Shown in pieces: positions 56,150 to 64,000 of a stretch of 64,000 bases of DNA; position 1 is the stretch's first letter; each line of letters starts with the position of its first letter. The position numbers and the translations under genes are program-made. Origin of the DNA: Robbsia sp. KACC 23696. Lineage in GTDB: Bacteria > Pseudomonadota > Gammaproteobacteria > Burkholderiales > Burkholderiaceae. The stretch is from assembly GCF_039852015.1 (NCBI RefSeq), contig NZ_CP156627.1, forward strand, positions 682,001 to 746,000, in the 5' to 3' direction. The notes under the pieces were generated by a model that was given only the letters and a program-made list of their open reading frames with translations, did not search any database and was not told the DNA's origin.

Positions 56150-56830
56150 TTAGGCTGCCGCTTGCAAAATGAAACGCACAACGGCTTGCGGCTGAGAGAG
56201 CATCGGGACATGACTGGCGTCGACATGCATGACCGTTGCGTTCATCCGAGCCGCCATCCGTGCTTGTTCCCGCGGCGGAATCGCGTGGTCCTGATCGCCG
56301 ATCAGGTAAAACGTCGGCCGGGTCCTCCAGGCCGCCTGGCTGAGCACGCCACCCAACGCCGCGCCATTGATCGGCCCTTGCGTGGCATAGGCGATCGCTT
56401 TCTCGTCTTCGTCGAGATCCTGCGCGAACAAGTCGTAAATGCCGGCGCGGGTCAGCTTCAGAAAGCCTTCTGCATCGGGCCGGATCTCGGCGCTCAAGGG
56501 CGCGCTGTCGAACTGGGCGAACAGGGTTCCGGCGGACTCTCCGCCATCCGGCGCGAACGCGTCGATATAGACAAGCCGCGCAACCTTCGGATCGTTGCCC
56601 GCTTCGCCAATGACAGCGCCGGCATAGCTGTGACCTACCAGAACGACGTTGCCCTCCGTCAGCGCAATGGCGCGTCGGACGGCGGCGACATCGGCTTCGA
56701 AGCTGACGAGCGGCAATTGCACGGCCGTGACCTGCAAGCCTTCGGCGTTCAGCAGCGGAATAACCTTGGCCCAGCTCGAACCGTCGGCCCATGCACCGTG
56801 CACCAGAATCACATTTGAGATACCGTTCAT
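56150..56830 (-). CDS. Alpha/beta hydrolase, EstC/salicylate-esterase-like
   Basis: A 226-aa hydrolase that begins MNGISNVILVHGAWADGSSW, the pattern of EstC and plant-type hydroxynitrile lyase/salicylic acid methylesterase relatives. The nucleophile is in VVLVGHSYAGAVIGEAG, acid in LIGDQDHAIPP, His in DASHVPMLSQPQ. Such proteins act on small esters or act as haloperoxidase-like enzymes. It is the first gene of the minus-strand trio and is divergent from the GlxA-type regulator at 56897, which is a plausible controller. Confidence 0.9.
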   Translation of the reverse strand: MNGISNVILVHGAWADGSSWAKVIPLLNAEGLQVTAVQLPLVSFEADVAAVRRAIALTEGNVVLVGHSYAGAVIGEAGNDPKVARLVYIDAFAPDGGESAGTLFAQFDSAPLSAEIRPDAEGFLKLTRAGIYDLFAQDLDEDEKAIAYATQGPINGAALGGVLSQAAWRTRPTFYLIGDQDHAIPPREQARMAARMNATVMHVDASHVPMLSQPQAVVRFILQAAA

Positions 56831-56896
56831 TTTTCGCTCCGTGTATGTCGGCGTTTGCCGTGTCGTGAATCGATGACTGCATTCTAGGGAGAATCG

Positions 56897-57922
56897 ATGA
56901 CGGCAGAAATGACATATTTAGCGCAAATCCTGCCATTCCGAGATAAGCCCATGCCGCAAGCCGATTTATCCAGAAGCATCTGGTTTGTCGTTTTCCCCGG
57001 TTTTGAACTGCTGGATCTCGGCGGTGCGCTATGTGCCTTCAATCTGGCCGTCGATTTCTATGGCGCGGCCTACGACGTGCATATCGTGTCCGCCACGGGT
57101 GGCATGATCCGCGGTTCATCGGGCGTCGAAATCAAGACGGTACGGTCACCGTCGACGAACCATCTGGACACGCTGATGGTGGTGGGGGCGCCGACGGCCG
57201 AGATCCTCGATGATCAAACGCAGACCGCGGCCTTCATCCGGACCGTCGCGATACGTGCGCGACGGAAGGCCAGCGTGTGCACCGGTGCCTTCCTTCTGGC
57301 AAAAGCGGGCTTATTGAACGGGCATCGCGCCACCACCCACTGGCGCTATACCGCTGAATTGCAACGGCGCTATCCGCTGATCAAGGTTGACGCCGATCGC
57401 ATTTTTATTCGGGACGACGCTCTTTGGACCTCCGCGGGCATCACCGCCGGTATCGACCTCGCATTGGCGATGATCGAGGAGGATTGTGGGATAGAGATAT
57501 CCAAGGCGGTGGCGCGTGATCTGGTTGTCGATCACCGCCGTAGTGGCGGCCAATCGCAGTTCTCGACGATGCTTGCGCTGGAGCCGGCGCCGGGACGCAT
57601 TCGCGATTGCCTGGCCTATGCGCGTACCCACTTGCGTGAGCGCCTCTCTGTCGAACAACTGGCCGAGGTGGCGCGCATCAGTCCGCGGCAGTTTGCGCGT
57701 CAGTTCGTTGCCGAAACGGGCGAGACGCCGGCGCGCGCGGTAGAGCGCTTGCGTTGCGAGGCAGCTATTCCCCGTATCGAGGGCAGCAGTGCGCCGCTCG
57801 AACAGATTGCGGAGCAGGTTGGCTTTGGCGATCTCGAACGGATGCGTCGCGTGTGCATCCGCATTTATGGACAGTCACCGCAAGCCTTGCGTCGTCGTGC
57901 CCGATCGGTCGAGACGGTATGA
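56897..57922 (+). CDS. GlxA-family AraC-type regulator with DJ-1/PfpI domain
   Basis: A 341-aa regulator. Residues 25-200 form a class-I amidotransferase/DJ-1-like sensor domain (IWFVVFPGFELLDLGGALCA, then SVCTGAFLLAKAGLLNGHRA with the nucleophile-position Cys). The C-terminal 110 residues have the two AraC helix-turn-helix motifs (LSVEQLAEVARISPRQFARQ and PLEQIAEQVGFGDLERMRRV). It is divergent from the hydrolase genes and probably controls them. The start is uncertain: ATG at 56951 (MPQADLSRSI) is also possible. Confidence 0.92.
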   Translation: MTAEMTYLAQILPFRDKPMPQADLSRSIWFVVFPGFELLDLGGALCAFNLAVDFYGAAYDVHIVSATGGMIRGSSGVEIKTVRSPSTNHLDTLMVVGAPTAEILDDQTQTAAFIRTVAIRARRKASVCTGAFLLAKAGLLNGHRATTHWRYTAELQRRYPLIKVDADRIFIRDDALWTSAGITAGIDLALAMIEEDCGIEISKAVARDLVVDHRRSGGQSQFSTMLALEPAPGRIRDCLAYARTHLRERLSVEQLAEVARISPRQFARQFVAETGETPARAVERLRCEAAIPRIEGSSAPLEQIAEQVGFGDLERMRRVCIRIYGQSPQALRRRARSVETV

Positions 57923-57986
57923 CGGTGGCCGCGCTCACGAGCACGTGACGACCGCGCTTCGCCAAGCACGGCTTCGTGCTGTCCCG

Positions 57987-58511
57987 TCATATCTCGGTAA
58001 TCGCGCTGGACAGAAACAGGCAGATCAGTGCGATCAACGCGGCGATGCCGACGGTGGACGCATACGGCTGAACGTGGCGCCTATCGTGCGGCGACATTGG
58101 CGCGGCCGCTTTGCGCTTGAACAAGGCGGGGAGGCCGAGATAGGCGATGCCCATCAGGACCGTCACGATCATCGAGTCGCGATCCGTGCACGCCCGGGTG
58201 CTCCAGAGAAACGCGGCGGCATCGACGATCATTGATCCCCACTTCAGCAGCGGGCCATTCACCTCTTGCCACAGCGCGGACTCTTTCGAGACGGCTTTGG
58301 TCAGCATATTGAGCGCGCGCAACGAGATCGCGCAGGTGAACAACGACCCCGCCGAGAAGACACTGGCCCACTCGCGTTGCCTGAGATCAACAGTGGCTTT
58401 CGGCACCCAGTGTGGAAAATACAGCGATATCAAGCCGCTGATGCCGAATAAGGCGAACAGCTCCAGACCGCCGAGTGCCAGTTGCTTGTATGAAGTAGGA
58501 GCGAAACGCAC
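57987..58511 (-). CDS. Hypothetical integral membrane protein
   Basis: A 174-aa protein with about four hydrophobic segments (LALGGLELFALFGISGLISL, SVFSAGSLFTCAISLRALNM, MIVTVLMGIAYLGLPALF and STVGIAALIALICLFLSSAI). No family was recognised. Between segments 2 and 3 lies a charged soluble loop with a Cys. It is oriented opposite to the GlxA gene and stands alone. Confidence 0.65.
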   Translation of the reverse strand: MRFAPTSYKQLALGGLELFALFGISGLISLYFPHWVPKATVDLRQREWASVFSAGSLFTCAISLRALNMLTKAVSKESALWQEVNGPLLKWGSMIVDAAAFLWSTRACTDRDSMIVTVLMGIAYLGLPALFKRKAAAPMSPHDRRHVQPYASTVGIAALIALICLFLSSAITEI

Positions 58512-58662
58512 GGAATCCTTTCGATGCAGATATGAGCGGGAGACCTCGCCCCTCGATACTCGCCGAAATGGTACACGCGCCGGTTTTCATTTAGCCGACG
58601 GCCATGTCGCTCCGCTGAAACACAGACCCTTGTCGCGCAAAATCGCGTGATCGTCCATGCCC

Positions 58663-59418
58663 TTACGCTGCACCATAGGTCCGTGCGAAGAACGCCGCGG
58701 TCACGCAAAACGTCAACGCCAAGGTGCCGATTCGCACGAGCCGCTGCGGCGCGCGTCGTCCGATATGCGCACCGCTATAACCGCCGACGATGGCCGCGAT
58801 CATCATCGTCACCGTTTCCTGCCACTGCACGGCGTGGGCGACGATAAAGATCAGGACCGCGCTGATGTTTGCGGCGCTGACCAGCAGCGTGCGGGGCGCG
58901 TTCAATTCCTTCAGATCGCGTCCGTCGAATAGACCCCAGATGGCGATCATCATGATGCCGACGGCGCCGCCAAAATAGCCGCCATAGACCCCGAGGCAAA
59001 ACTGGACGACGACGATCACGCTTCGGGGGGGATGGCGTTGCGCGCGTAGCGCTTCGCCTACCCGACGCCCGAACGCAAGCGCGACGCTCGCCAGCAGTAA
59101 AAGCCAGGGCAAGACAAAAGAGAACGCTTTGGCCGACGAATACAGTAGCAATACGCCCCCGACGCTGCCCCCGCACAAGGTGGCGATAAGCAGCGCGCGC
59201 AGACTCGCGTCGCCAATCGGTCCGGTGTTGGTGCGATACGCCCAGGCGCTTGCCACCCCGCCGGGAAACAGGGCAACGGTGCTCGATGCATTCGCCTGAA
59301 CAGGCGGCACGCCCGCGGCAATCAAGGCTGGCAGACTGACGAAGGAGCCACCCCCGGCGAGCGCATTCATTGCACCTGCCAGAAAGCCCGCACCGGAGAC
59401 AAGAAGAAATGGGTTCAT
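58663..59418 (-). CDS. TauE/SafE-family membrane transporter
   Basis: A 251-aa inner-membrane protein with about seven or eight hydrophobic segments. It starts MNPFLLVSGAGFLAGAMNAL, followed by AGGGSFVSLPALIAAGVPPV, the conserved start of the sulfite exporter/TSUP family. The second repeat YGGYFGGAVGIMMIAIWGL is also typical. TSUP proteins export sulfur-containing or organic anions. It is divergent from the LysR gene at 59525; the ATG codons are about 107 bp apart. Confidence 0.9.
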   Translation of the reverse strand: MNPFLLVSGAGFLAGAMNALAGGGSFVSLPALIAAGVPPVQANASSTVALFPGGVASAWAYRTNTGPIGDASLRALLIATLCGGSVGGVLLLYSSAKAFSFVLPWLLLLASVALAFGRRVGEALRAQRHPPRSVIVVVQFCLGVYGGYFGGAVGIMMIAIWGLFDGRDLKELNAPRTLLVSAANISAVLIFIVAHAVQWQETVTMMIAAIVGGYSGAHIGRRAPQRLVRIGTLALTFCVTAAFFARTYGAA

Positions 59419-59524
59419 AAGCAGGATGCTAGCCGCCGCGGCAGGGCGTCACAATCTGGCAATCCCCATGCTAGACTTCGGAAAAACCGAAGGCAGAACA
59501 CGTCGGCAGGAGGCAGTGGACAGC

Positions 59525-60406
59525 ATGCGATTCGATTTGACCGACCTGCGACTGTTCCTCTCGGTAGTCGATACAGGGAGCCTGACACGCGGTGCGCAGG
59601 AACAGCATCTTTCGCTCGCCGCCGTAAGCGAAAGAATCGCCGGCATGGAGGCCGCGCTGGGGACGCCGCTGCTAAGCCGCAACCGGCGCGGAGTCAGCCC
59701 GACGGCCGCTGGCGAGGCGCTGGTCCGACACGCGCGGGCGATTCTCGGGCAGATCGAGCACATGCGCGGAGAGCTGCGCGCCTATGCGACCGGCTTGAAG
59801 GGACGTATCACCTTCCTGGCCAATAGCGCCGCCTTGGCCGGGCACTTGCCGCAGCACTTCACGCGTTTCCTTCTGGCTTATCCCGATTTGTCGATCGATC
59901 TCGACGAGCGACCCAGTCCGGATATCGTCAAAACGCTTGCCGAAGGGCGAGCGGATCTGGGCATCGTCGCCGATTTTGCCGATCTGACCGCCGTTCAAAC
60001 GCGTCTGCTCATGCAGGATCAACTTGCGGTGATTGCGCACCGATCGCATCCGATAGTCAATGGTGCCCCGCTGGCTTTCGCCGACATTCTCAAGGAGGCG
60101 TTTATCGGTCTATCCGACGCGGCCTTGGAGAAGCATCTGGCAGAACGTGCTTCACGAAGGGGGCGCACGTTGGACTATCGCATCAGACTGCGGAGCGTCG
60201 AGGACCTGGCGGATATGGTCGAAGCCGGCGTGGGTGTGGCTGTCGTCTCGATGGCATCGATACAGCGATTGAATCGTTCGGGATTGGCCGTGTCGCCCCT
60301 TGCGGATGGTTGGGCGACGCGACGTCTGCATCTCTGCGCACGTGATTTCGACGCGCTGACCGCGCATGCGGCGCTGCTTGCACAGTTGCTGATACGGTCG
60401 AATTAA
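59525..60406 (+). CDS. LysR-family transcriptional regulator
   Basis: A 293-aa LysR regulator starting MRFDLTDLRLFLSVVDTGSL, with HTH EQHLSLAAVSERIAGMEAAL. The effector domain has LIMQD-type segment LLMQDQLAVIAHRSHPIVNG and VEDLADMVEAGVGVAVVSMA. The ATG at 59525, with GGAGG upstream, is preferred over in-frame codons from 59426. It is divergent from the TSUP transporter, its likely target. Confidence 0.9.
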   Translation: MRFDLTDLRLFLSVVDTGSLTRGAQEQHLSLAAVSERIAGMEAALGTPLLSRNRRGVSPTAAGEALVRHARAILGQIEHMRGELRAYATGLKGRITFLANSAALAGHLPQHFTRFLLAYPDLSIDLDERPSPDIVKTLAEGRADLGIVADFADLTAVQTRLLMQDQLAVIAHRSHPIVNGAPLAFADILKEAFIGLSDAALEKHLAERASRRGRTLDYRIRLRSVEDLADMVEAGVGVAVVSMASIQRLNRSGLAVSPLADGWATRRLHLCARDFDALTAHAALLAQLLIRSN

Positions 60407-60560
60407 CGCGGTAATCGCTGCTGTAGACGATGGCGACCGAATCGCGCCCGATTGGGACGCGGGAAGGGGACGACCGGGCTTCGGCCGTCCAGGTATGACT
60501 CGTGGAATTACGCGTACGACGCGTTTTAGAGCGTGGCAACGGGGTGATCCCCGCGCCGCA

Positions 60561-60579
60561 CCTCGCCATTGCGGCGAGG
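60561..60579 (-). terminator. Hairpin after hpnH
   Basis: CCTCGCC and GGCGAGG pair around ATTGC, one base past the hpnH stop on the minus strand. No T-run follows, so it may be a weak or Rho-dependent terminator. Confidence 0.4.
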
Positions 60580-60580
60580 G

Positions 60581-62146
60581 TCAGTCACCCAGAAATTCCG
60601 GCTCGATCTGGATGTTCTTCTCGCCCGCTGCCTTCTTTTCCCAGTAGCGCTTGACCCAGTTCTCGAAGGTCTTGCCCGCTGCCGTATCCTTGCCGGTGAA
60701 GGCAATGGTGCTCAGATCGGCGTAGGAAATGATTTCCTTTTCCTGCTTGCCGAGCGGGATGATGCGGACGAAACAGTCCTTGAACGCGGCCTTCGATTGG
60801 CGGTCGTACAGATAGCCTGCGATCGCTGTCCCGTTCTTGCGCGTGATCGTCACGTCGCCGCGATAGTCGAACGCCTTCTCGATCGCATCGCGGACTTCGG
60901 CTTCCGTCGTCAATTCGGGCGTCCAACCTTCGAGGCGTTCGTGAACCGTACCCGCCGCGTTTTCCTGATCGTCCGGGCTGACGTTCGCCACCGGCTGTGC
61001 GGCGGTATCGATTGCCAGGATGCCTTGCTTGTCCTTGGCCGCCTTGCGTTCAGCCGCCGGCACGAACACCATCGGCGCTTCATGCGTCTTGGTTTTCCAA
61101 TTCGCGAGCAGGTCCGTTGCGCCCTTGTCGTCGTACTTGTCGAACAGCATCGCCTTGACGGTCTGGAACAAGCCCTTGAATGAACCGAACGTGTAGTTCA
61201 CGCCGCTGGCTTCATAGCCCGAGTGGACCATGCAGTTCGCGCACTTCGGATTGCCGCTTTCCGTGCCGTATTCGGACCACTTCACGCTTTCTATCAGCTC
61301 GTCGAAGCTGTCGGCATAGCCGTCTTGCAGCAGGTAGCACGGCTTCTGCCATCCGAAGATGCTGTACGTCGGCATGCCCCACGGCGTGCACGTCAGCTCT
61401 TTTTTGCCCATGAGAAATTCCATGAACATCGGCGAGGCGTTGAAGCGCCAGCTTTTCTTACGGTTCGACAGGATCGCGCGGAACAGCTTCTTCGAGCGCG
61501 CGCGGCCGAGGAAGTGGGCCTGGTCGGGCGCCTTGTCGTACGTATAGCCGGGCGACACCATCATGCTTTCGACGCCCGCCGTCATCATTTCGTCGAAGTG
61601 CAGGCGGACGCTGTTCGGATCCGCGCCGTCGAACAAGGTCGTGTTCGTCGTGACGCGGAAGCCAGCGGCCACGGCCGCACGTACGCCTTCCATCGCAATG
61701 TCATACCCGCCTTCACGGCATACCGAGAAGTCGTGATGTTCGCGCTGACCGTCCACGTGGACCGAGAAAGACAGATATTTGCTGGGCTTGAACAGGTGCA
61801 ATTGCTTGGACAGCAGCAACGCGTTCGTGCACATATAGACGTACTTCTTGCGCGCGACGAGGCCTGCGACGATTTCCGGCATTTGCGGGTGGAGCAAAGG
61901 CTCACCGCCCGGGATCGCGACCATCGGCGTGCCGCATTCCTCGACGGCCTTGAAGCATTCTTCGGGCGTCAGTTGCGACTTCAGGATATGCGCGGGATAT
62001 TGAATCTTGCCGCAGCCTGCACACGCGAGATTACAGCGCATGAGTGGCTCAAGCATCAGGACGAGCGGATAACGCGCTCGACGCATGAGCTTTTGCTTTA
62101 GAACGTACGTGGCGACCGTCCAAGCTTGTGAAATGGGCACTCCCAT
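60581..62146 (-). CDS. hpnH: Adenosyl-hopene transferase HpnH with extra C-terminal domain
   Basis: Radical-SAM enzyme that joins a 5'-deoxyadenosyl group to diploptene, the first step of extended (C35) hopanoid synthesis. The cluster motif CxxxCxxC reads CNLACAGC (Cys38, 42, 45). MGVPISQAWTVATYVLKQKL, EECGTPMVAIPGGEPLLHPQ and further Cys near TCTPWGMP and GNPKCANCMVHSGYE (auxiliary region) are family typical. Up to about residue 380 the protein is normal in length; residues about 395-521 are an added domain (ITRKNGTAIAGYLYDRQSK...). ATG at 62146 has AGGAG ten bases upstream. No other hopanoid gene is adjacent. Confidence 0.9.
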   Translation of the reverse strand: MGVPISQAWTVATYVLKQKLMRRARYPLVLMLEPLMRCNLACAGCGKIQYPAHILKSQLTPEECFKAVEECGTPMVAIPGGEPLLHPQMPEIVAGLVARKKYVYMCTNALLLSKQLHLFKPSKYLSFSVHVDGQREHHDFSVCREGGYDIAMEGVRAAVAAGFRVTTNTTLFDGADPNSVRLHFDEMMTAGVESMMVSPGYTYDKAPDQAHFLGRARSKKLFRAILSNRKKSWRFNASPMFMEFLMGKKELTCTPWGMPTYSIFGWQKPCYLLQDGYADSFDELIESVKWSEYGTESGNPKCANCMVHSGYEASGVNYTFGSFKGLFQTVKAMLFDKYDDKGATDLLANWKTKTHEAPMVFVPAAERKAAKDKQGILAIDTAAQPVANVSPDDQENAAGTVHERLEGWTPELTTEAEVRDAIEKAFDYRGDVTITRKNGTAIAGYLYDRQSKAAFKDCFVRIIPLGKQEKEIISYADLSTIAFTGKDTAAGKTFENWVKRYWEKKAAGEKNIQIEPEFLGD

Positions 62147-62546
62147 GCTGCTGATTCTCCTTGAATAACCTATAACCTGAAAGGACATTCCCGCTCGTAC
62201 GCCTTGGGGCGAGTACGTGCGGTGCCGGGTTCGTGTCTTACGAAACCCTTTCCTATCAAGAAAACTACGGTATCGATTAGTGCATTGATATGCGTGCGGA
62301 ACGCATTGGACCTTCGCATGTACCGGATTATAGCGCTTGCACGCTATAAGCTGGATCGTTGACCGGGCAGCAAACGCGACTTCGGGCACTTAAACGACAG
62401 TGGGTGCGAAGCTTATTCGAGGAGCATTGTCCCCGGGATTGCGGTTTCTTGCTCAAGACCGCTTCCGGGGTGCGGGAAAGAAAATATAAGTTATTGAAAA
62501 ATAGGTGGATTTTAATGACTGATCAGTGCGCCGCTTCGACGCGCTT
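62147..62546. other. Intergenic region upstream of hpnH
   Basis: About 400 bp with no supported gene. AT-rich tracts at 62240-62345 and 62480-62520 could contain the hpnH promoter and the 3' flank of the amidase gene. No repeat was seen. Confidence 0.4.
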
Positions 62547-64000
62547 TTATTCGCGGTCGCCGGCCCACGCGAGCGGGCGTCGCTGCCGCCACGGGTGAGA
62601 TCGCTCGAGCTGTCCCGCGAGCTGGAACAGGACATCCTCGCGGGCAAAGCCGCTCGCGAATTGCATGCCGACAGGTAAGCCGGTCAGCGGTTCTTGTCCA
62701 AGCGGCACCGACATGGCGGGAACCCCCGCCACATTGAAAATGGGTGTGAACGGGGAATGGCGAAACACACGATCTGTCCATTCCCGCCCGTCCATTGATT
62801 CCGCGCCTGCCGCATAGCGCCCGATGCGATCCGGCCTGCTCGGTAGCGTTGGCGTCAGCAGGACGTCGAATTCTTCGAACCAGGCGCCCACGGAGCGCGT
62901 CAAGACGTTCCGCATTGCGAGGGCGTCGGCAAACGCCGCAGCGCTCGTCTGCTTCCCATAGCGAAGGCAGGCTAGGGTGGCGGGTTCGAGGGTCGTATCG
63001 TCCATTGGACGCCCGGTGAATGTTGCAAGCCCTTCGATCCAACCCACGAGTGTCCCGCACCAAATCACGGCGTTTCCGCTGACCAGGGATTCCCACGAAA
63101 CGCCGAGTGCCGGCGTGACCTCGAACACATCGTGGCCTAGCGCTTCCAGATGCTTCGCTGTCGCGAGGGTCGAGGCGGCGATGTCGGCATCGGTGCGTTC
63201 GCCGTTCCAGGGATCGACCATAACGCCTATCTTCAATTTTCGCGGGTCCCGCTCGACCTCCGACAGAAAACTGCGAGCGGGCGCCGGCGTAATGTAAGGA
63301 TCGCCGGTTGCATGTCCTTGTATTGCATCCAGCAAGGCGGCGCTGTCCCGAACCGAGCGACTGAGTCCAAGCTGAACGCCGAAACCGGCAAAAACCTCAT
63401 CCAAGGCGGGGCCGTTGGAGCTTCTCCCGCGCGTGGGCTTAAGGCCAAAGAGTCCGTTGTAAGCGGCGGGTATCCGAATGGACCCCGCTGCATCCGTCGC
63501 ATGCGCCAGCGGTACGATACCCGAAGCAACCGCGGCCGCCGACCCGCCGCTCGACCCACCGGCGCTCAGCGTCGGATCCCAAGGGTTACACGTTGCGCCG
63601 TGCAATAGTGATTCCGTGGTGGTACTGAAAGCCATTTCCGGTGTGGTCGTGCGACCGAGCGTGACGAGGCCGGCATCTCGAAAACGCGCCATGAGCCAGG
63701 AGTCATTGGCGGCGATTACCCCTTCGGCAAGCCGACTCCCTAATTCGCAGCGCTTGCCTGCCATCGATACGGCCAAGTCTTTTATGAGAAAAGGTACCCC
63801 TGCCAAAGGCCCGTTCGCCGTCCGGTCGACGTGTCCGCTTTCTTCGATCGACCAATCCTCGATCACCGCATTGATGCGTGGATTGACGCGCGAGGCGGCC
63901 TTTCGCGCGACCTCGCTCAATTCGGCCGCCGTGACATCGCCTTTTTGCACGAGTTCTGCCAGGCCGACTGCGTCGTAAGCGGTGTATTCGCTGAGTTTCA
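62547..64000 (-). CDS. Amidase, signature family (start codon at the window edge)
   Basis: Cytoplasmic Ser-Ser-Lys hydrolase. The catalytic Lys is in [13 protein letters not shown], and the signature region [19 protein letters not shown] followed by [20 protein letters not shown] carries the paired Ser. The frame is open from the 3' stop to the last base; the window's end reads (AT)G-AAACTCAGC, giving [20 protein letters not shown], so the real ATG most likely begins one base beyond the edge. About 484 aa are visible, near the normal length. It would act on an aryl or acyl amide; neighbours give no better hint. Confidence 0.92.
   Translation of the reverse strand, partial: KLSEYTAYDAVGLAELVQKGDVTAAELSEVARKAASRVNPRINAVIEDWSIEESGHVDRTANGPLAGVPFLIKDLAVSMAGKRCELGSRLAEGVIAANDSWLMARFRDAGLVTLGRTTTPEMAFSTTTESLLHGATCNPWDPTLSAGGSSGGSAAAVASGIVPLAHATDAAGSIRIPAAYNGLFGLKPTRGRSSNGPALDEVFAGFGVQLGLSRSVRDSAALLDAIQGHATGDPYITPAPARSFLSEVERDPRKLKIGVMVDPWNGERTDADIAASTLATAKHLEALGHDVFEVTPALGVSWESLVSGNAVIWCGTLVGWIEGLATFTGRPMDDTTLEPATLACLRYGKQTSAAAFADALAMRNVLTRSVGAWFEEFDVLLTPTLPSRPDRIGRYAAGAESMDGREWTDRVFRHSPFTPIFNVAGVPAMSVPLGQEPLTGLPVGMQFASGFAREDVLFQLAGQLERSHPWRQRRPLAWAGDRE

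Overview
The window is GC-rich DNA of a Burkholderiaceae-type betaproteobacterium. Pointers are a short Burkholderia-style H-NS protein, a Burkholderia-type porin, RND efflux triads with NodT-like outer membrane factors, the hopanoid radical-SAM enzyme HpnH, and many LysR regulators. It carries the origin and partition region of a secondary replicon (chromid or megaplasmid): parA, parB, a TrfA/RepA-like initiator, a cluster of GTTTACCCGGGTAAAC palindromes (candidate parS) and an iteron array with a DnaA box and an AT-rich stretch. The genus cannot be fixed from the sequence alone. No rRNA, tRNA, IS element or CRISPR array was seen.

Layout. 1-3.9 kb: RND efflux permease (runs off the left edge) and its membrane fusion protein, divergent from a LysR regulator. 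4.0-5.6 kb: an Rrf2 regulator divergent from a sirtuin. 6.1-16.4 kb: the replicon core. It holds a long tyrosine recombinase that has lost most catalytic residues, an AGCS amino-acid symporter, the parS field, parB-parA with a terminator, the initiator gene and the origin. 17.0-18.3 kb: H-NS, then a gene-poor stretch. 18.3-22.8 kb: a four-gene ABC sugar/polyol-type importer. 22.9-24.5 kb: a chemoreceptor. 24.7-27.5 kb: a DUF1800/DUF1501 export pair. 27.7-29.7 kb: cyanase, a DUF1348 protein and convergent cynR. 30.5-32.0 kb: a nicotinamide phosphoribosyltransferase.

32.3-40.8 kb: a second RND tripartite pump followed by its own response regulator and sensor kinase. 41.2-44.6 kb: two more chemoreceptors. 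44.6-50.2 kb: a GNAT acetyltransferase, then MFS transporter, porin and M20 amidohydrolase divergent from a LysR regulator, a likely uptake and hydrolysis module for an amide. 50.2-51.0 kb: a P-loop gene remnant and an unknown protein. 51.3-54.8 kb: a UvrA-type ATPase without the UvrB-binding insert and an apparently exported FAH-family hydrolase. 54.9-58.5 kb: a monooxygenase-like small protein, two alpha/beta hydrolases, a GlxA-type regulator and a small membrane protein. 58.7-60.4 kb: TauE/SafE exporter and LysR regulator. 60.6-62.1 kb: hpnH with an extra C-terminal domain. 62.5-64 kb: an amidase whose start codon straddles the right edge.

The most distinctive material is the replicon core: iterons phased at 21 and 42-43 bp, seven exact parS copies over 3.5 kb (one inside parB), one stray iteron beside the outermost parS, and a recombinase that looks catalytically dead but remains intact as a reading frame.
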